From Renibacterium sp043789415 (GTDB lineage Bacteria > Actinomycetota > Actinomycetes > Actinomycetales > Micrococcaceae), in assembly GCF_043789415.1 (NCBI RefSeq), contig NZ_JBDLLW010000001.1:372001-436000 (forward strand): a stretch of DNA of 64,000 bases, given 5' to 3'. The position numbers and the translations under genes were made by a program. The notes beneath the pieces were generated by a model. It was given only the letters and a program-made list of their open reading frames with translations. It made no database searches and was not told the origin of the DNA. The number at the start of each line of letters is the position of its first letter. The stretch's first letter is position 1. Shown here one piece after another: positions 7,515-16,482 of this stretch.

Positions 7515-7930
7515 TTATTGCGGCGTGGTACCAGCCGGGTGGCTGCCCAATCCTCGGAAACTCCGACAGTGGAAGTCACGTGCAGACCAGCGGTCGGCGC
7601 AGCTTCCTGAATCTCTGACGGCGGAAGATAGCCCTCTCGTCCTGGCTTCGGGCTCAGCACCCACACCACGCCGCCCTCCTCGAGAGAGGTCAGAGCGTCC
7701 ATCAGAGTATCTACTAGATCACCGTCGTCTGCGCGATGCCAGAGCAAAACAGCATCCACCACTTCATGATCGTCTTCATCCAGAAGCTCAGAGCCAATCA
7801 GGTCTTCGATATCGTCGCGAAGATCAAAATCAACATCCTCGTCGTACCCGAATTCCTGAATCAACTCACCTTCTTTGAACCCAAGTCGTGCCGCCACATT
7901 CGTGGATATGCCGGCGTCGGCCTCGCTCAC
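7511..7930 (-). CDS. DUF3052 domain protein
   Basis: This conserved actinobacterial protein has no proven function. The GTG at 7930 is preceded by GGGAG at a spacing of 6 nt and gives 139 residues starting VSEADAG, the usual family N-terminus. A longer frame reaching 7999 lacks such support. The core STNVAARLGFKEGELIQEFGYDEDVD is followed by a strongly acidic stretch and then by VWVLSPKPGREGYLPPSEIQEAA. The fold is expected to be a small alpha/beta domain. It is the first gene of a three-gene operon with peroxiredoxin and Sir2. A 14-bp perfect palindrome lies about 90 bp upstream of its start. Confidence 0.85.
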   Translation of the reverse strand: MSEADAGISTNVAARLGFKEGELIQEFGYDEDVDFDLRDDIEDLIGSELLDEDDHEVVDAVLLWHRADDGDLVDTLMDALTSLEEGGVVWVLSPKPGREGYLPPSEIQEAAPTAGLHVTSTVGVSEDWAATRLVPRRNK

Positions 7931-8015
7931 GGTGTCTCCCGAACCTTTCTGCAGTATGTGTTTCATCACAAGACAACACCCTAAACCCCTCAGCTTCAAG
8001 TCCCCTTAACTGAAT

Positions 8016-8029
8016 CGAAACCGGTTTCG
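8016..8029. promoter_or_regulatory. 14-bp perfect palindrome, operator-like
   Basis: CGAAACCGGTTTCG is self-complementary over its full length. The symmetric core with a central CG resembles operators of LacI/GalR-family repressors. It lies in the 290-bp divergent gap, about 86 bp upstream of the DUF3052 start and 191 bp upstream of aceE, and so is placed better for the DUF3052-peroxiredoxin-Sir2 operon. The regulator is not in this window. Confidence 0.5.
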
Positions 8030-8220
8030 CCCTGGTACGCCACTTCTCGTTCAAGAATCCGCCGGAACGTGGAAAGTTTGAAACATCTGCCGATGACTCT
8101 TCACAGTGGAGCAGCCAGCTACGCATCTAGGGCCACAGCGGTCTAGAGTGGACGGTGGGTTATGCCCACGATTGCTTCACAATACTGTTGCAAAACCATG
8201 CTTCATAAGAGAGGTTGAAC

Positions 8221-10974
8221 GTGACTGCTGGGGAAGAAAATTCTCACATTCTGAGCGTGTTGACGAATCAGCTGCCTGACCGCGATCCGGAAGAAACAGC
8301 TGAGTGGATCGAGTCCCTCGATTCTCTGATCAAGGAACAAGGCACTGAGCGGGCGCAATTCATCATGCGCTCGCTATTGCAACGCGCCGGAGCGCAGAGC
8401 GTGGGCGTGCCGATGGTGACCACCACGGACTACGTCAATACGATTCCGGTGGACCAGGAACCAGAGTTCCCGGGCGATGAGGAGATCGAGCGCAAATACC
8501 GCGCCTGGCTTCGCTGGAATGCCGCGATCATGGTGCACCGGGCTCAGAAACCCGGGATCGGCGTCGGCGGTCACATCTCCACCTACGCCGGTGCCGCGAC
8601 GCTCTATGAAGTGGGCTTCAACCACTTCTTCCGCGGCAAGGACCACGCCAGCGGTGGCGATCAGGTGTATTTCCAAGGGCACGCCTCCCCCGGCATGTAC
8701 GCCCGCGCCTTCATGGAAGGACGGCTCAGCGAGGAAGACCTCGACGGCTTCCGCCAGGAAAAGTCCAAAGCAGGGCACGGCCTCTCTTCCTACCCGCACC
8801 CCCGTCTGATGCCGGAATTCTGGGAGTTCCCCACGGTGTCCATGGGCATCGGCCCGATGAACGCGATCTACCAGGCGCAGTCCAACCGCTACCTGGAAAA
8901 CCGTGGCATCAAAGACACCTCTGACCAGCAGGTCTGGGCCTTCCTAGGCGACGGCGAAATGGACGAGCCGGAATCGCGCGGCTTGCTGCAACTCGCGGCG
9001 AATGACAAGCTCGACAACCTCAATTTCGTGATCAACTGCAATCTGCAGCGCCTCGATGGCCCGGTACGTGGCAACGGCAAGATCATGCAGGAACTCGAAG
9101 CGTTTTTCCGCGGTGCCGGCTGGAATGTGATCAAAGTGGTCTGGGGCCGCGAGTGGGATGACCTGCTCGCCAAAGACAACGACGGCGCGCTGGTCGATAT
9201 CATGAACACCACCGTCGACGGCGACTACCAGACGTATAAGGCTGAATCCGGTGGATTCGTCCGTGAGCACTTCTTCGGCAAATCACCGCAGACCAAGGAA
9301 ATGGTCGCGAATATGTCCGATGAGGAGATCTGGAATCTCAAGCGCGGTGGCCACGACTACCGCAAGGTCTACGCCGCTTATAAGGCCGCCGTCGAATTCA
9401 AGGGCAAGCCCACGGTGATTCTGGCGCACACCGTCAAGGGCTACGGTCTGGGCACTCACTTCGAGGGCCGTAATGCGACCCACCAGATGAAGAAACTCAC
9501 CCTGCAGGACTTGAAGGACTTCCGCGATCATCTGCGGATCCCGATCAGCGATGAGCAGCTCGAAGCCGATCCCTACAGCCCTCCCTACTACCACCCGGGG
9601 ATGGACGCGCCGGAGATCAAGTACCTGATGGAGCGCCGTAGCGCCCTGGGCGGTTTCCTGCCCGAGCGTCGGCACCAGCACACTGAGCTCGCGCTCCCCG
9701 GCGACAAAGCTTATGAAGTCGCCAACCGCGGCTCCGGAAAGCAGCTGGCGGCTACCACGATGGCTTTTGTCCGGCTGCTCAAGGACCTGATGCGGGACAA
9801 GGAATTCGGCAAGCGTATTGTGCCGATCATCCCCGATGAGGCCCGCACCTTCGGCATGGACTCCTTCTTCCCCACCGCGAAGATCTACAACCCCAAGGGG
9901 CAGAACTACCTTTCGGTGGATCGTGAATTGGTCCTGGCCTATAAAGAATCTCCTGCCGGGCAGATCGTGCACGCGGGGATCAACGAGGCCGGTTCGGTCG
10001 CCGCGTTCACTGCAGCTGGCACCTCCTATGCGACGCACGGCGAGCCACTGATCCCGATTTATGTCTTCTACTCGATGTTCGGTTTCCAGCGCACGGGCGA
10101 TTCCTTCTGGGCCGCCGCCGATCAGATGACCCGCGGTTTCGTGATCGGCGCTACTGCTGGCCGTACCACGCTGACCGGTGAAGGCCTGCAGCACGCCGAT
10201 GGGCACTCCTTGCTGCTCGCCTCCACCAATCCCGCGGTGATCGGTTATGACCCCGCTTATGGCTACGAGATCGGTCATATTGTCCGCTCCGGCTTGGAGC
10301 GGATGTATGGCCAGGGCGATTCGCTCACCGAAGAGCAGCGGAACGTGATGTACTACCTGACCGTCTACAACGAACCGATCCTGCAACCCGCAGCTCCCGA
10401 AGAGGTCGACGTCGAAGGTATCGTCAAGGGCATCTACCTGCTGGCTCCGGCCAAGATCGACGGCCCTCGCACTCAGCTGCTCGCCAGCGGTGTAGCGGTG
10501 CCCTGGGCGCTGGAAGCTCAGCAGATCCTCGCCGAGGAATGGGGTGTCTCCGCCGATGTCTGGTCTGTCACCTCATGGACTGAGTTGCGCCGCGACGGCC
10601 TGGCCGCGGAAGAGGAGCAATTCCTCAACCCGGCAGCACAGGCCAGGATCCCCTTTGTCACGCAGCAACTCGCCGGAGCAACCGGTCCGATTGTCGCGGT
10701 CACCGACCATATGAAGGCGGTGCCGGATCAGATCCGTCAGTTCGTACCCAACGAGTTCGCCACCCTGGGTGCTGATGGATTCGGCTTCTCTGATACCCGA
10801 GCAGCCGCACGCCGGTTCTTCAAGATCGATTCGCATTCCGTTGTAGTGCGCGCCCTGGAGATGCTGGCTCGCCGCGGCGAAGTCGACTGGCAAGCCCCCG
10901 CTCAGGCGATTGAGAAGTACCGTCTGCTCGATGTGAACGCCGGTACCACCGGCAACGCCGGCGGCGACAGCTAG
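8221..10974 (+). CDS. aceE: Pyruvate dehydrogenase E1 component, homodimeric type
   Basis: It is the thiamine-diphosphate-dependent first subunit of the pyruvate dehydrogenase complex, decarboxylating pyruvate and passing acetyl groups to E2 lipoyl domains. GTG at 8221, with GAGAGG 6 nt upstream, gives 917 residues, typical of the actinobacterial alpha2 enzyme. A TTG two codons earlier is less likely. The ThDP/Mg motif runs from GDGEMDEPES to NFVINCNLQRLDG, with about 30 residues between its ends. Further landmarks are GGHISTYAGAATLYEVGFNH near residue 115 and the C-terminal transketolase-type domain. E2 and E3 are not encoded nearby, which is common in this group. Transcription is divergent from the DUF3052 operon, and a hairpin terminator follows at 11174. 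Confidence 0.97.
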   Translation: MTAGEENSHILSVLTNQLPDRDPEETAEWIESLDSLIKEQGTERAQFIMRSLLQRAGAQSVGVPMVTTTDYVNTIPVDQEPEFPGDEEIERKYRAWLRWNAAIMVHRAQKPGIGVGGHISTYAGAATLYEVGFNHFFRGKDHASGGDQVYFQGHASPGMYARAFMEGRLSEEDLDGFRQEKSKAGHGLSSYPHPRLMPEFWEFPTVSMGIGPMNAIYQAQSNRYLENRGIKDTSDQQVWAFLGDGEMDEPESRGLLQLAANDKLDNLNFVINCNLQRLDGPVRGNGKIMQELEAFFRGAGWNVIKVVWGREWDDLLAKDNDGALVDIMNTTVDGDYQTYKAESGGFVREHFFGKSPQTKEMVANMSDEEIWNLKRGGHDYRKVYAAYKAAVEFKGKPTVILAHTVKGYGLGTHFEGRNATHQMKKLTLQDLKDFRDHLRIPISDEQLEADPYSPPYYHPGMDAPEIKYLMERRSALGGFLPERRHQHTELALPGDKAYEVANRGSGKQLAATTMAFVRLLKDLMRDKEFGKRIVPIIPDEARTFGMDSFFPTAKIYNPKGQNYLSVDRELVLAYKESPAGQIVHAGINEAGSVAAFTAAGTSYATHGEPLIPIYVFYSMFGFQRTGDSFWAAADQMTRGFVIGATAGRTTLTGEGLQHADGHSLLLASTNPAVIGYDPAYGYEIGHIVRSGLERMYGQGDSLTEEQRNVMYYLTVYNEPILQPAAPEEVDVEGIVKGIYLLAPAKIDGPRTQLLASGVAVPWALEAQQILAEEWGVSADVWSVTSWTELRRDGLAAEEEQFLNPAAQARIPFVTQQLAGATGPIVAVTDHMKAVPDQIRQFVPNEFATLGADGFGFSDTRAAARRFFKIDSHSVVVRALEMLARRGEVDWQAPAQAIEKYRLLDVNAGTTGNAGGDS

Positions 10975-11065
10975 TCCCCACGCCCTCCCACAGCTCGTAC
11001 CTCGCTGCGGGGCCCTCGGGCGCGTGGGCCCACTTGCTGCTTCCCAGAGAGGTTTTTGCTGGTTG

Positions 11066-11140
11066 GACGTTCCTGCCCACTGAATAGCAGTTTCAGCGGG
11101 CAGGGACGTCTGACCCCGGTGAAACGCGCTTTCAGTTGGG
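11066..11140. repeat. Palindromic intergenic element, copy A
   Basis: A 13-bp stem GACGTTCCTGCCC/GGGCAGGGACGTC (11066-11078, 11098-11110, one mismatch) overlaps a block that runs from CCCACTGAAT (11076) to TTCAGTTGGG (11140). The block aligns along its length with the element at 59481-59546, including GGGCAGGNACGTCT followed by CCCC and a closing TTCAG-TGGG. It lies in the 303-bp gap after aceE; besides this element and the terminator the gap shows nothing coding. Confidence 0.6.
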
Positions 11141-11173
11141 AAGGCTTGTGCTGGCTCGTCATATGAAGCCGAA

Positions 11174-11218
11174 ATGCGCTGTGACTTGTGGAATAACCAC
11201 AAACCACGGCGCATTTTT
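11174..11218 (+). terminator. Intrinsic terminator downstream of aceE
   Basis: An interrupted stem pairs ATGCGC..GTG..TTGTGG with CCACAA..CAC..GCGCAT around the loop AATAA and is followed by TTTTT. It lies 200 bp after the aceE stop and 60 bp before the fasR-like gene. Confidence 0.65.
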
Positions 11219-11277
11219 CATGCCAAAGGCACCTTCCGTTGTTTAGTTCCTACAAGCTGAAGGCCTAGACTCAAGGC

Positions 11278-12468
11278 ATGCCTTCTTTGAAGCCCGCCAA
11301 AGCCGTTGCGCACAGCAATACTCAGACCCTGGCAAAACTTCGAGCCAGCATTGGCACCCTGTCCACCACGACGGCCAAACAACTCGACATCTCCCTGCCC
11401 TGGTATCGGCGGCTCGGCGCGGAAGAACGCAGCGCACTGGGCTTGCTCGCGCAGAACGGCATCGCCTCTTTCGTCAGCTACTACGAAAAACCCTCTTCAC
11501 CGGCCTGGGTGCTCACCGACGTCTTCGGAAATGCTCCCACCGAATTGGCCAGTTCGATCAGCCTGCAAAAAGCTCTCCAAGTGATTCGCATCGTGGTCCA
11601 GACGGTAGAAGACCAAGTTCCAGAACTCGCTGCCCCCGGAGACGAGCCAGCCCTCAGGGAAGCCGTGCTGCGTTACGCCAGAGAAGTTGCCTTTGCCGCC
11701 GCGGATGTCTATGCCCGGGCCGCTGAATCCCGCGGCGCCTGGGACACCCGGCTGGAATCCTTGATCGTCGATGCCATTCTGCGGGGCGAGAACACCGATG
11801 TGCTGCGCTCACGGATCGCTGCTCTCGGCTGGAAGTCAGATGACAGGTTCACTGTGATGGTCGGCTCAGCCCCGGAATCGGCGGGCCAGGGGTTCGTGAA
11901 CGATCTGCGCAGGGCAGCGAGTCGACACGCCGAGGACGCCCTGGTGGGAATCCAGGGCGATCGGCTGATCGTGGTGCTCGGCGGAGTAAACGATTCGGAA
12001 AGCGCCTATTTCCGGATCAGCGAGCTCTTCGGAGCGGGCCCTGTGGTCTACGGCCCGGAGGCTGCCTCGCTCGTGGAAGCCAGTTACTCGGCGCGCGCCG
12101 CCTTCGCCGGACTGGCTGCAGTACGAGCCTGGCCGCAAGCCCCTCGCCCGGTCGCGGCCAATGACCTCTGGCCGGAAAGAGTGATGAACGGTGACGACGA
12201 CGCTCGGCGCGCTCTGGTACGGGCGATTTATCGGCCGCTGCTAGCGGCTTCCAATGGACTGATCGAAACCCTGAGCGCCTATCTTTCACTCGGCCACTCC
12301 CTGGAGGCCACGGCGCGGGAACTCTTCGTCCATGCCAATACGGTGCGCTACCGATTGCGCCGGGTCACCGACGTCACTGGCTGGGATCCGCTGCTGCCCA
12401 GAGAGGCTTTTGTGCTGCAAACCGCCCTCGCGGTGGGCAGACTCTCCCGCTCGATCAAGGCACAATAA
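11278..12468 (+). CDS. PucR-family transcriptional regulator, FasR-like
   Basis: The 396-residue product has a C-terminal PucR-type helix-turn-helix (LSAYLSLGHSLEATARELFV, then HANTVRYRLRRV, about residues 330-360), typical of the CdaR/PucR group. The central region (about 150-300) resembles a GGDEF-derived PucR domain without catalytic residues. In Streptomyces a gene of this type, fasR, lies directly before fabD-fabH-acpP-fabF and activates it. The same order here supports the call by position. The 135-bp gap to fabD probably holds the target promoter, and an upstream copy of its own promoter must lie in 11219-11277. The ligand is unknown. Confidence 0.85.
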   Translation: MPSLKPAKAVAHSNTQTLAKLRASIGTLSTTTAKQLDISLPWYRRLGAEERSALGLLAQNGIASFVSYYEKPSSPAWVLTDVFGNAPTELASSISLQKALQVIRIVVQTVEDQVPELAAPGDEPALREAVLRYAREVAFAAADVYARAAESRGAWDTRLESLIVDAILRGENTDVLRSRIAALGWKSDDRFTVMVGSAPESAGQGFVNDLRRAASRHAEDALVGIQGDRLIVVLGGVNDSESAYFRISELFGAGPVVYGPEAASLVEASYSARAAFAGLAAVRAWPQAPRPVAANDLWPERVMNGDDDARRALVRAIYRPLLAASNGLIETLSAYLSLGHSLEATARELFVHANTVRYRLRRVTDVTGWDPLLPREAFVLQTALAVGRLSRSIKAQ

Positions 12469-12603
12469 GAGATAACCGACTAAAACCAGAGGCCCTTTTC
12501 GCTAAACATCGGGATGTCTTTGTAGATTACCTACAAGATGCCGCTCGCAGCTTGGTGCCGGAAAACACCGGAAATCCTCGTACTTTTTGGAAAGCTAGAT
12601 AAC

Positions 12604-13557
12604 GTGTTTGCAATTCTCTGCCCTGGACAGGGCGCCCAGTCCCCCGGTTTCCTCTCCCCTTGGCTCGAATTGCCGGGTGTCGGCGAGCAACTGGCTTCCC
12701 TCAGCGAAGTCACCGGGATCGATTTAATCGCGCACGGCACTACTTCAGACGCTGAAACGATCAAAGACACCGCGATCGCCCAGCCGTTGATCGTCGCTGC
12801 CGGACTGGTAGCGGCGAAGGCGCTATTGGGCGAGCAATTATTGGCTGCGGAGAATCCAGCAGCCCTGGTGGCTGGGCACTCGGTGGGAGAAATTACCGCT
12901 GCGGCCCTCACCGGAGTGCTGAGCGAGACCGAGGCAGCTACTTTCGTCCGTGAGCGAGCAAACAGCATGGCACAAGCGGCCGCGGTGACCCCCACTGGAA
13001 TGAGTGCCGTGGTGGGCGGCGATCCCGCCGAAGTGCAGGCCGCCATCGCTGCCGCCGGGCTCACGCCAGCGAATATGAACAGCGCTGCACAAACCGTGGC
13101 TGCGGGGACGTTGGAGCAGCTCGCTGTCCTCGCTGAGAACCCGCCAGCCAAAGCCCGGGTCATTCCACTTCAAGTCGCCGGCGCCTTCCACACCTCCCAT
13201 ATGCAAGCCGCGGTGAGCGTGCTCGAATCACTCAAGCCACAGCTTCACCCCAACGACCCGGCGGTCACCCTGCTTTCCAATTTCGACGGCGAGCCGGTCA
13301 GCAACGGATTCACAGCGCTGGAGAGCCTGATCGCCCAGGTCTCCCGCCCGGTGCGCTGGGATCTCTGCATGAATAAGATGAGCGCCCTCGGGGTTTCCGC
13401 CACGATTGAACTCGCCCCGGCAGGGACTCTGACCGGACTCGTAAAGCGCGCTCTGCCCGGAGTTGCTAGCGTAGCGGTTAAGACACCCGCGGACCTCGAA
13501 GCTGCCCGCGAACTGATGGCAAGCGCTGCACCCGCAGACGCAGCGAAAGGACTGTAG
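12604..13557 (+). CDS. fabD: Malonyl-CoA:ACP transacylase
   Basis: It loads malonyl groups from malonyl-CoA onto acyl carrier protein for fatty acid synthesis. GTG at 12604 is chosen because the protein then begins VFAILCPGQGAQ, matching the family start, with GGAAAG upstream; 317 residues result. An in-frame extension to 12538 would add 22 atypical residues. The nucleophile Ser93 is in GHSVGE, and the catalytic His is probably in GAFHTSHM near residue 198. Its TAG stop shares one base with the fabH GTG start, so translation is coupled. It is the first enzyme gene of the cluster fabD-fabH-acpP-fabF. Confidence 0.95.
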   Translation: MFAILCPGQGAQSPGFLSPWLELPGVGEQLASLSEVTGIDLIAHGTTSDAETIKDTAIAQPLIVAAGLVAAKALLGEQLLAAENPAALVAGHSVGEITAAALTGVLSETEAATFVRERANSMAQAAAVTPTGMSAVVGGDPAEVQAAIAAAGLTPANMNSAAQTVAAGTLEQLAVLAENPPAKARVIPLQVAGAFHTSHMQAAVSVLESLKPQLHPNDPAVTLLSNFDGEPVSNGFTALESLIAQVSRPVRWDLCMNKMSALGVSATIELAPAGTLTGLVKRALPGVASVAVKTPADLEAARELMASAAPADAAKGL

Positions 13558-14615
13558 TGACCACTCCGACCCTGAAACAGACCGCTCTACGGGAGAACAC
13601 CCGTATTCTCGGGCTGGGCTCGTACCGCTCCGAGCTCGTGGTGACCAATGATGATGTGTGCCAGTGGATCGATTCCTCCGATGAATGGATCAGGCAGCGC
13701 ACCGGCATCGTCACCCGGCTTCGCTCCCCCAAGGAGGTCGGCGTCGTCGATATGGCAGAGGCTGCTGCTCGTGAAGCACTCAGTAACGCCGGTATTGATG
13801 CCTCCCAGCTGGGCGCCGTGATCGTCTCGACGGTAACCCATCAGTACGCCACCCCTTCGGCTGCGGCACTACTGGCCGATCGCCTGGGTGCCACTCCGGC
13901 GCCTGCCTTCGATATCTCCGCGGCCTGCGCCGGTTACTGCTACGGTATCGGCCAAGCCGATGCGCTGGTGCGTTCCGGAACAGCCGATTATGTCCTGGTG
14001 GTCGGCGTGGAAAAGCTCTCCGATGTAATCGATAATCACGAGCGGACCATCTCCTTCCTACTCGGCGACGGCGCCGGTGCGGCGGTGATCGGCCCCTCCG
14101 ACAGCCCGGGCATCGGGCCGACGATCTGGGGCTCGGACGGCAGCAAATGGGATGCCATCGGGATGACTCACTCCTTGCTCGAGGTCCGCGATTTCTCGCT
14201 CGCTGCTCGCACCGACACGGGGCCGGATGAGGCGCTGGCCTCCGCGGGGATGAACCTTTGGCCGACCCTGCGGCAAGATGGTCAGACGGTTTTCCGCTGG
14301 GCGGTCTGGGAGATGGCGAAAGTGGCCAAGCAAGCCCTGGAAGCTGCCGGCGTCACGGCTGACGATCTAGCGGCCTTCGTGCCGCACCAGGCCAATATGC
14401 GGATCATCGACTCGCTGGTCAAAGAACTCAAGATTCCAGAGCACGTGGTGGTCGGCCGGGATATCGAAGACACCGGAAACACCTCTGCGGCCTCCATCCC
14501 CTTGGCCACAGCGCGTTTACTCAAGGAAAATCCTGCGCTCAGCGGCGGTCTTTCGCTGCAAATCGGTTTCGGCGCGGGCCTGGTCTTCGGCGCCCAAGTA
14601 GTGGTTCTGCCATAA
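13557..14615 (+). CDS. fabH: Beta-ketoacyl-ACP synthase III
   Basis: It condenses an acyl-CoA starter with malonyl-ACP to begin fatty acid chains; in this group branched starters such as isobutyryl- and methylbutyryl-CoA are usual. The 352-residue product carries the triad Cys124 (SAACAGYCYG), His in PHQANMRI near residue 278 and Asn in DTGNTSAASIP near residue 308. The N-terminal 15 residues before RILGLGSYR are a slight extension compared with many homologues. The GTG start overlaps the fabD stop. The GFGAGLVFGAQV ending is typical. acpP follows after 130 bp, a gap with a TGCCCAC/GTGGGCA dyad that may mark an internal promoter or attenuator. Confidence 0.96.
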   Translation: MTTPTLKQTALRENTRILGLGSYRSELVVTNDDVCQWIDSSDEWIRQRTGIVTRLRSPKEVGVVDMAEAAAREALSNAGIDASQLGAVIVSTVTHQYATPSAAALLADRLGATPAPAFDISAACAGYCYGIGQADALVRSGTADYVLVVGVEKLSDVIDNHERTISFLLGDGAGAAVIGPSDSPGIGPTIWGSDGSKWDAIGMTHSLLEVRDFSLAARTDTGPDEALASAGMNLWPTLRQDGQTVFRWAVWEMAKVAKQALEAAGVTADDLAAFVPHQANMRIIDSLVKELKIPEHVVVGRDIEDTGNTSAASIPLATARLLKENPALSGGLSLQIGFGAGLVFGAQVVVLP

Positions 14616-14745
14616 ATTCATAGTTTTTGCGCGCTTTCACTGCAAAACGCGGAGAAAGTTCGCCATTCAGACCGCAATCGTGGTTTGATCGACACTGCCC
14701 ACTCACGAATCCTGGTGGGCAAACACCGTAGAAAGGGAGCCTCTA

Positions 14746-14991
14746 ATGGCTAGCAACGAAGAAATCCTGGCCGGCTTGGCCGAGATCGTGAACGAGGAGA
14801 CCGGTTTGGCTCCCGAGGCCGTGGAGCTGGACAAGTCTTTTACCGACGACCTGGACATCGATTCGATCTCCATGATGACCATCGTGGTCAACGCTGAGGA
14901 AAAGTTCGATGTGCGCATCCCAGACGAAGAGGTCAAGAACCTCAAGACCGTTGGGGACGCCGTCAGCTATATCGCCAACGCACAGAACTAA
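14746..14991 (+). CDS. acpP: Acyl carrier protein
   Basis: The 81-residue acidic carrier protein holds growing acyl chains on a phosphopantetheine arm attached to Ser40 in DLDIDSISM. The start ATG at 14746 has AGGGAG at a good distance. The four-helix pattern is recognisable, with the second helix ISMMTIVVNAEEKFDV and the usual IPDEEVKNLKTVGDAVSYI ending. The motif reads DSI where DSL is usual, a conservative change. It lies between fabH and fabF, as in the standard actinobacterial cluster. Confidence 0.97.
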   Translation: MASNEEILAGLAEIVNEETGLAPEAVELDKSFTDDLDIDSISMMTIVVNAEEKFDVRIPDEEVKNLKTVGDAVSYIANAQN

Positions 14992-15133
14992 GGCACCGAA
15001 ACAGCAAGCCGTCAGTTCGGAGTCGCTGACCGGGTGTCATTTGGCTCCGCTTTGGGGGAAGCGATCATTCGGCTTGCGGCGAGCACTCTGCCGCCGCAAG
15101 CCGAAACTTCAAACCTTTAATGAGAGAGAAAAC

Positions 15134-16369
15134 ATGTCCCGCAAAGTAGTCATCACAGGACTGGGCGCGACCACCCCGATCGGTGGCGATGTCCAAACGA
15201 CCTGGAAGAACGCATTGATCGGCGTCTCCGGGGCACACACCCTTACCGATGACTGGGTCGCAAAATACGAACTGCCGGTGACCTTCGCGGCCAGGGTTTC
15301 CAACCCGGCAAACGAGGTGCTGACCAGGGTTGAGGCGAAGCGCCTCGACCCTTCCAGCCAGTTCGCTGTGATCGCGGCACGTGAAGCCTGGCAGGACGCC
15401 GCGATCGAAGATGTGGACCACGATCGCTTCGCAGTAGCCTTCGCCACCGGCATCGGCGGCGTCTGGACCTTGCTTGACGCCTGGGACACACTCCGTGACC
15501 GCGGGCCGCGACGGGTACTACCGATGACCGTTCCGATGCTGATGCCCAACGGAGCCGCGGCTGCAGTGAGCCTCGATCTAGGCGCCCGCGGCGGCGCCCA
15601 TACCCCGGTTTCCGCTTGTGCCTCCGGCACCGAGGCACTACATCAGGGCCTTGAACTCATCCGCTCCGGCAAGGTCGACGTCGTGATGGCCGGTGGCACC
15701 GAAGCAGCAATTCACCCGATGACTTTGGCCTCCTTCGCCTCGATGCAGGCTCTCTCCCGCCGCAACGACAATCCGGAAGGAGCCTCACGTCCCTATGATC
15801 TGGACCGTGACGGCTTTGTGATGGGCGAGGGTGCGGGAGCATTGGTCCTGGAAGCCGAGGAACATGCTCTGGCCCGTGGCGCCCGGATCTACGGCGAGTT
15901 GGCTGGCACTTCGGTCACCGCGGATGCCTATCACATCACCGCACCTGATCCGGAGGGTCTGGGGGCCACCCGGGCGCTCAAGGCAGCACTCTTCGACGCT
16001 CGGGCGCAGGTTGAGGACGTCGTGCACGTCAATGCTCATGCCACCTCCACTCCGGTGGGCGATAAGCCTGAATACACCGCTTTGCGCGCTGCTCTCGGCA
16101 ACCATGTGGAAAATGTGGCAGTCTCTGCCACTAAATCGCAAATGGGTCACCTGCTGGGTGCCTCTGGCGCCGTAGAAGCAGTGCTCACCACGATGGCCGT
16201 CGTAGACCGGAAGGCTCCGGCCACGATCAACCTGAAGAACCAGGACCCGGAGATCCCCTTGGACGTAGTGACCACGGCGCGCGATCTGCCGAAGGGCGAT
16301 ATTGTCGCACTCAGCAATTCCTTCGGCTTCGGCGGTCACAACGCCGTGATCGTGGTGCGTAATTACTGA
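15134..16369 (+). CDS. fabF: Beta-ketoacyl-ACP synthase II
   Basis: It elongates acyl-ACP by condensation with malonyl-ACP. ATG at 15134, preceded by GAGAGAGAA, gives 411 residues. An upstream in-frame opening overlaps acpP and lacks family similarity. The catalytic Cys162 is in VSACASGTEA, with His in VNAHATSTPVGD and the Lys/His pair in ATKSQMGHLLGASGA. The glycine-rich ending NSFGFGGHNAVIV is intact. It is the last gene of the cluster and is followed by a strong bidirectional terminator at 16410. Confidence 0.96.
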   Translation: MSRKVVITGLGATTPIGGDVQTTWKNALIGVSGAHTLTDDWVAKYELPVTFAARVSNPANEVLTRVEAKRLDPSSQFAVIAAREAWQDAAIEDVDHDRFAVAFATGIGGVWTLLDAWDTLRDRGPRRVLPMTVPMLMPNGAAAAVSLDLGARGGAHTPVSACASGTEALHQGLELIRSGKVDVVMAGGTEAAIHPMTLASFASMQALSRRNDNPEGASRPYDLDRDGFVMGEGAGALVLEAEEHALARGARIYGELAGTSVTADAYHITAPDPEGLGATRALKAALFDARAQVEDVVHVNAHATSTPVGDKPEYTALRAALGNHVENVAVSATKSQMGHLLGASGAVEAVLTTMAVVDRKAPATINLKNQDPEIPLDVVTTARDLPKGDIVALSNSFGFGGHNAVIVVRNY

Positions 16370-16409
16370 GAACTCGATCACCGGAGCGTAGCCCTCCGGT
16401 TGAGTCATT

Positions 16410-16457
16410 AAAAGGCTTCGGGTGGTGAGAACACTTTCTCACCACCCGAAGCCTTTT
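16410..16457. terminator. Bidirectional intrinsic terminator between fabF and DUF3145
   Basis: AAAAGGCTTCGGGTGGTGAG pairs perfectly with its complement ending at 16457, with a loop of about 8 nt. A-rich and T-rich flanks lie on both sides, so it can stop transcripts from fabF on the plus strand and from the DUF3145 gene on the minus strand. Confidence 0.9.
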
Positions 16458-16482
16458 GCTATGGAAAACCGCGAAGAAAAGC

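Noticed and set aside
9283..10386. Long open frame on the minus strand inside aceE
   Set aside because: It is fully antisense to a conserved enzyme, has no recognisable domain, and follows from the codon bias of the opposite strand.
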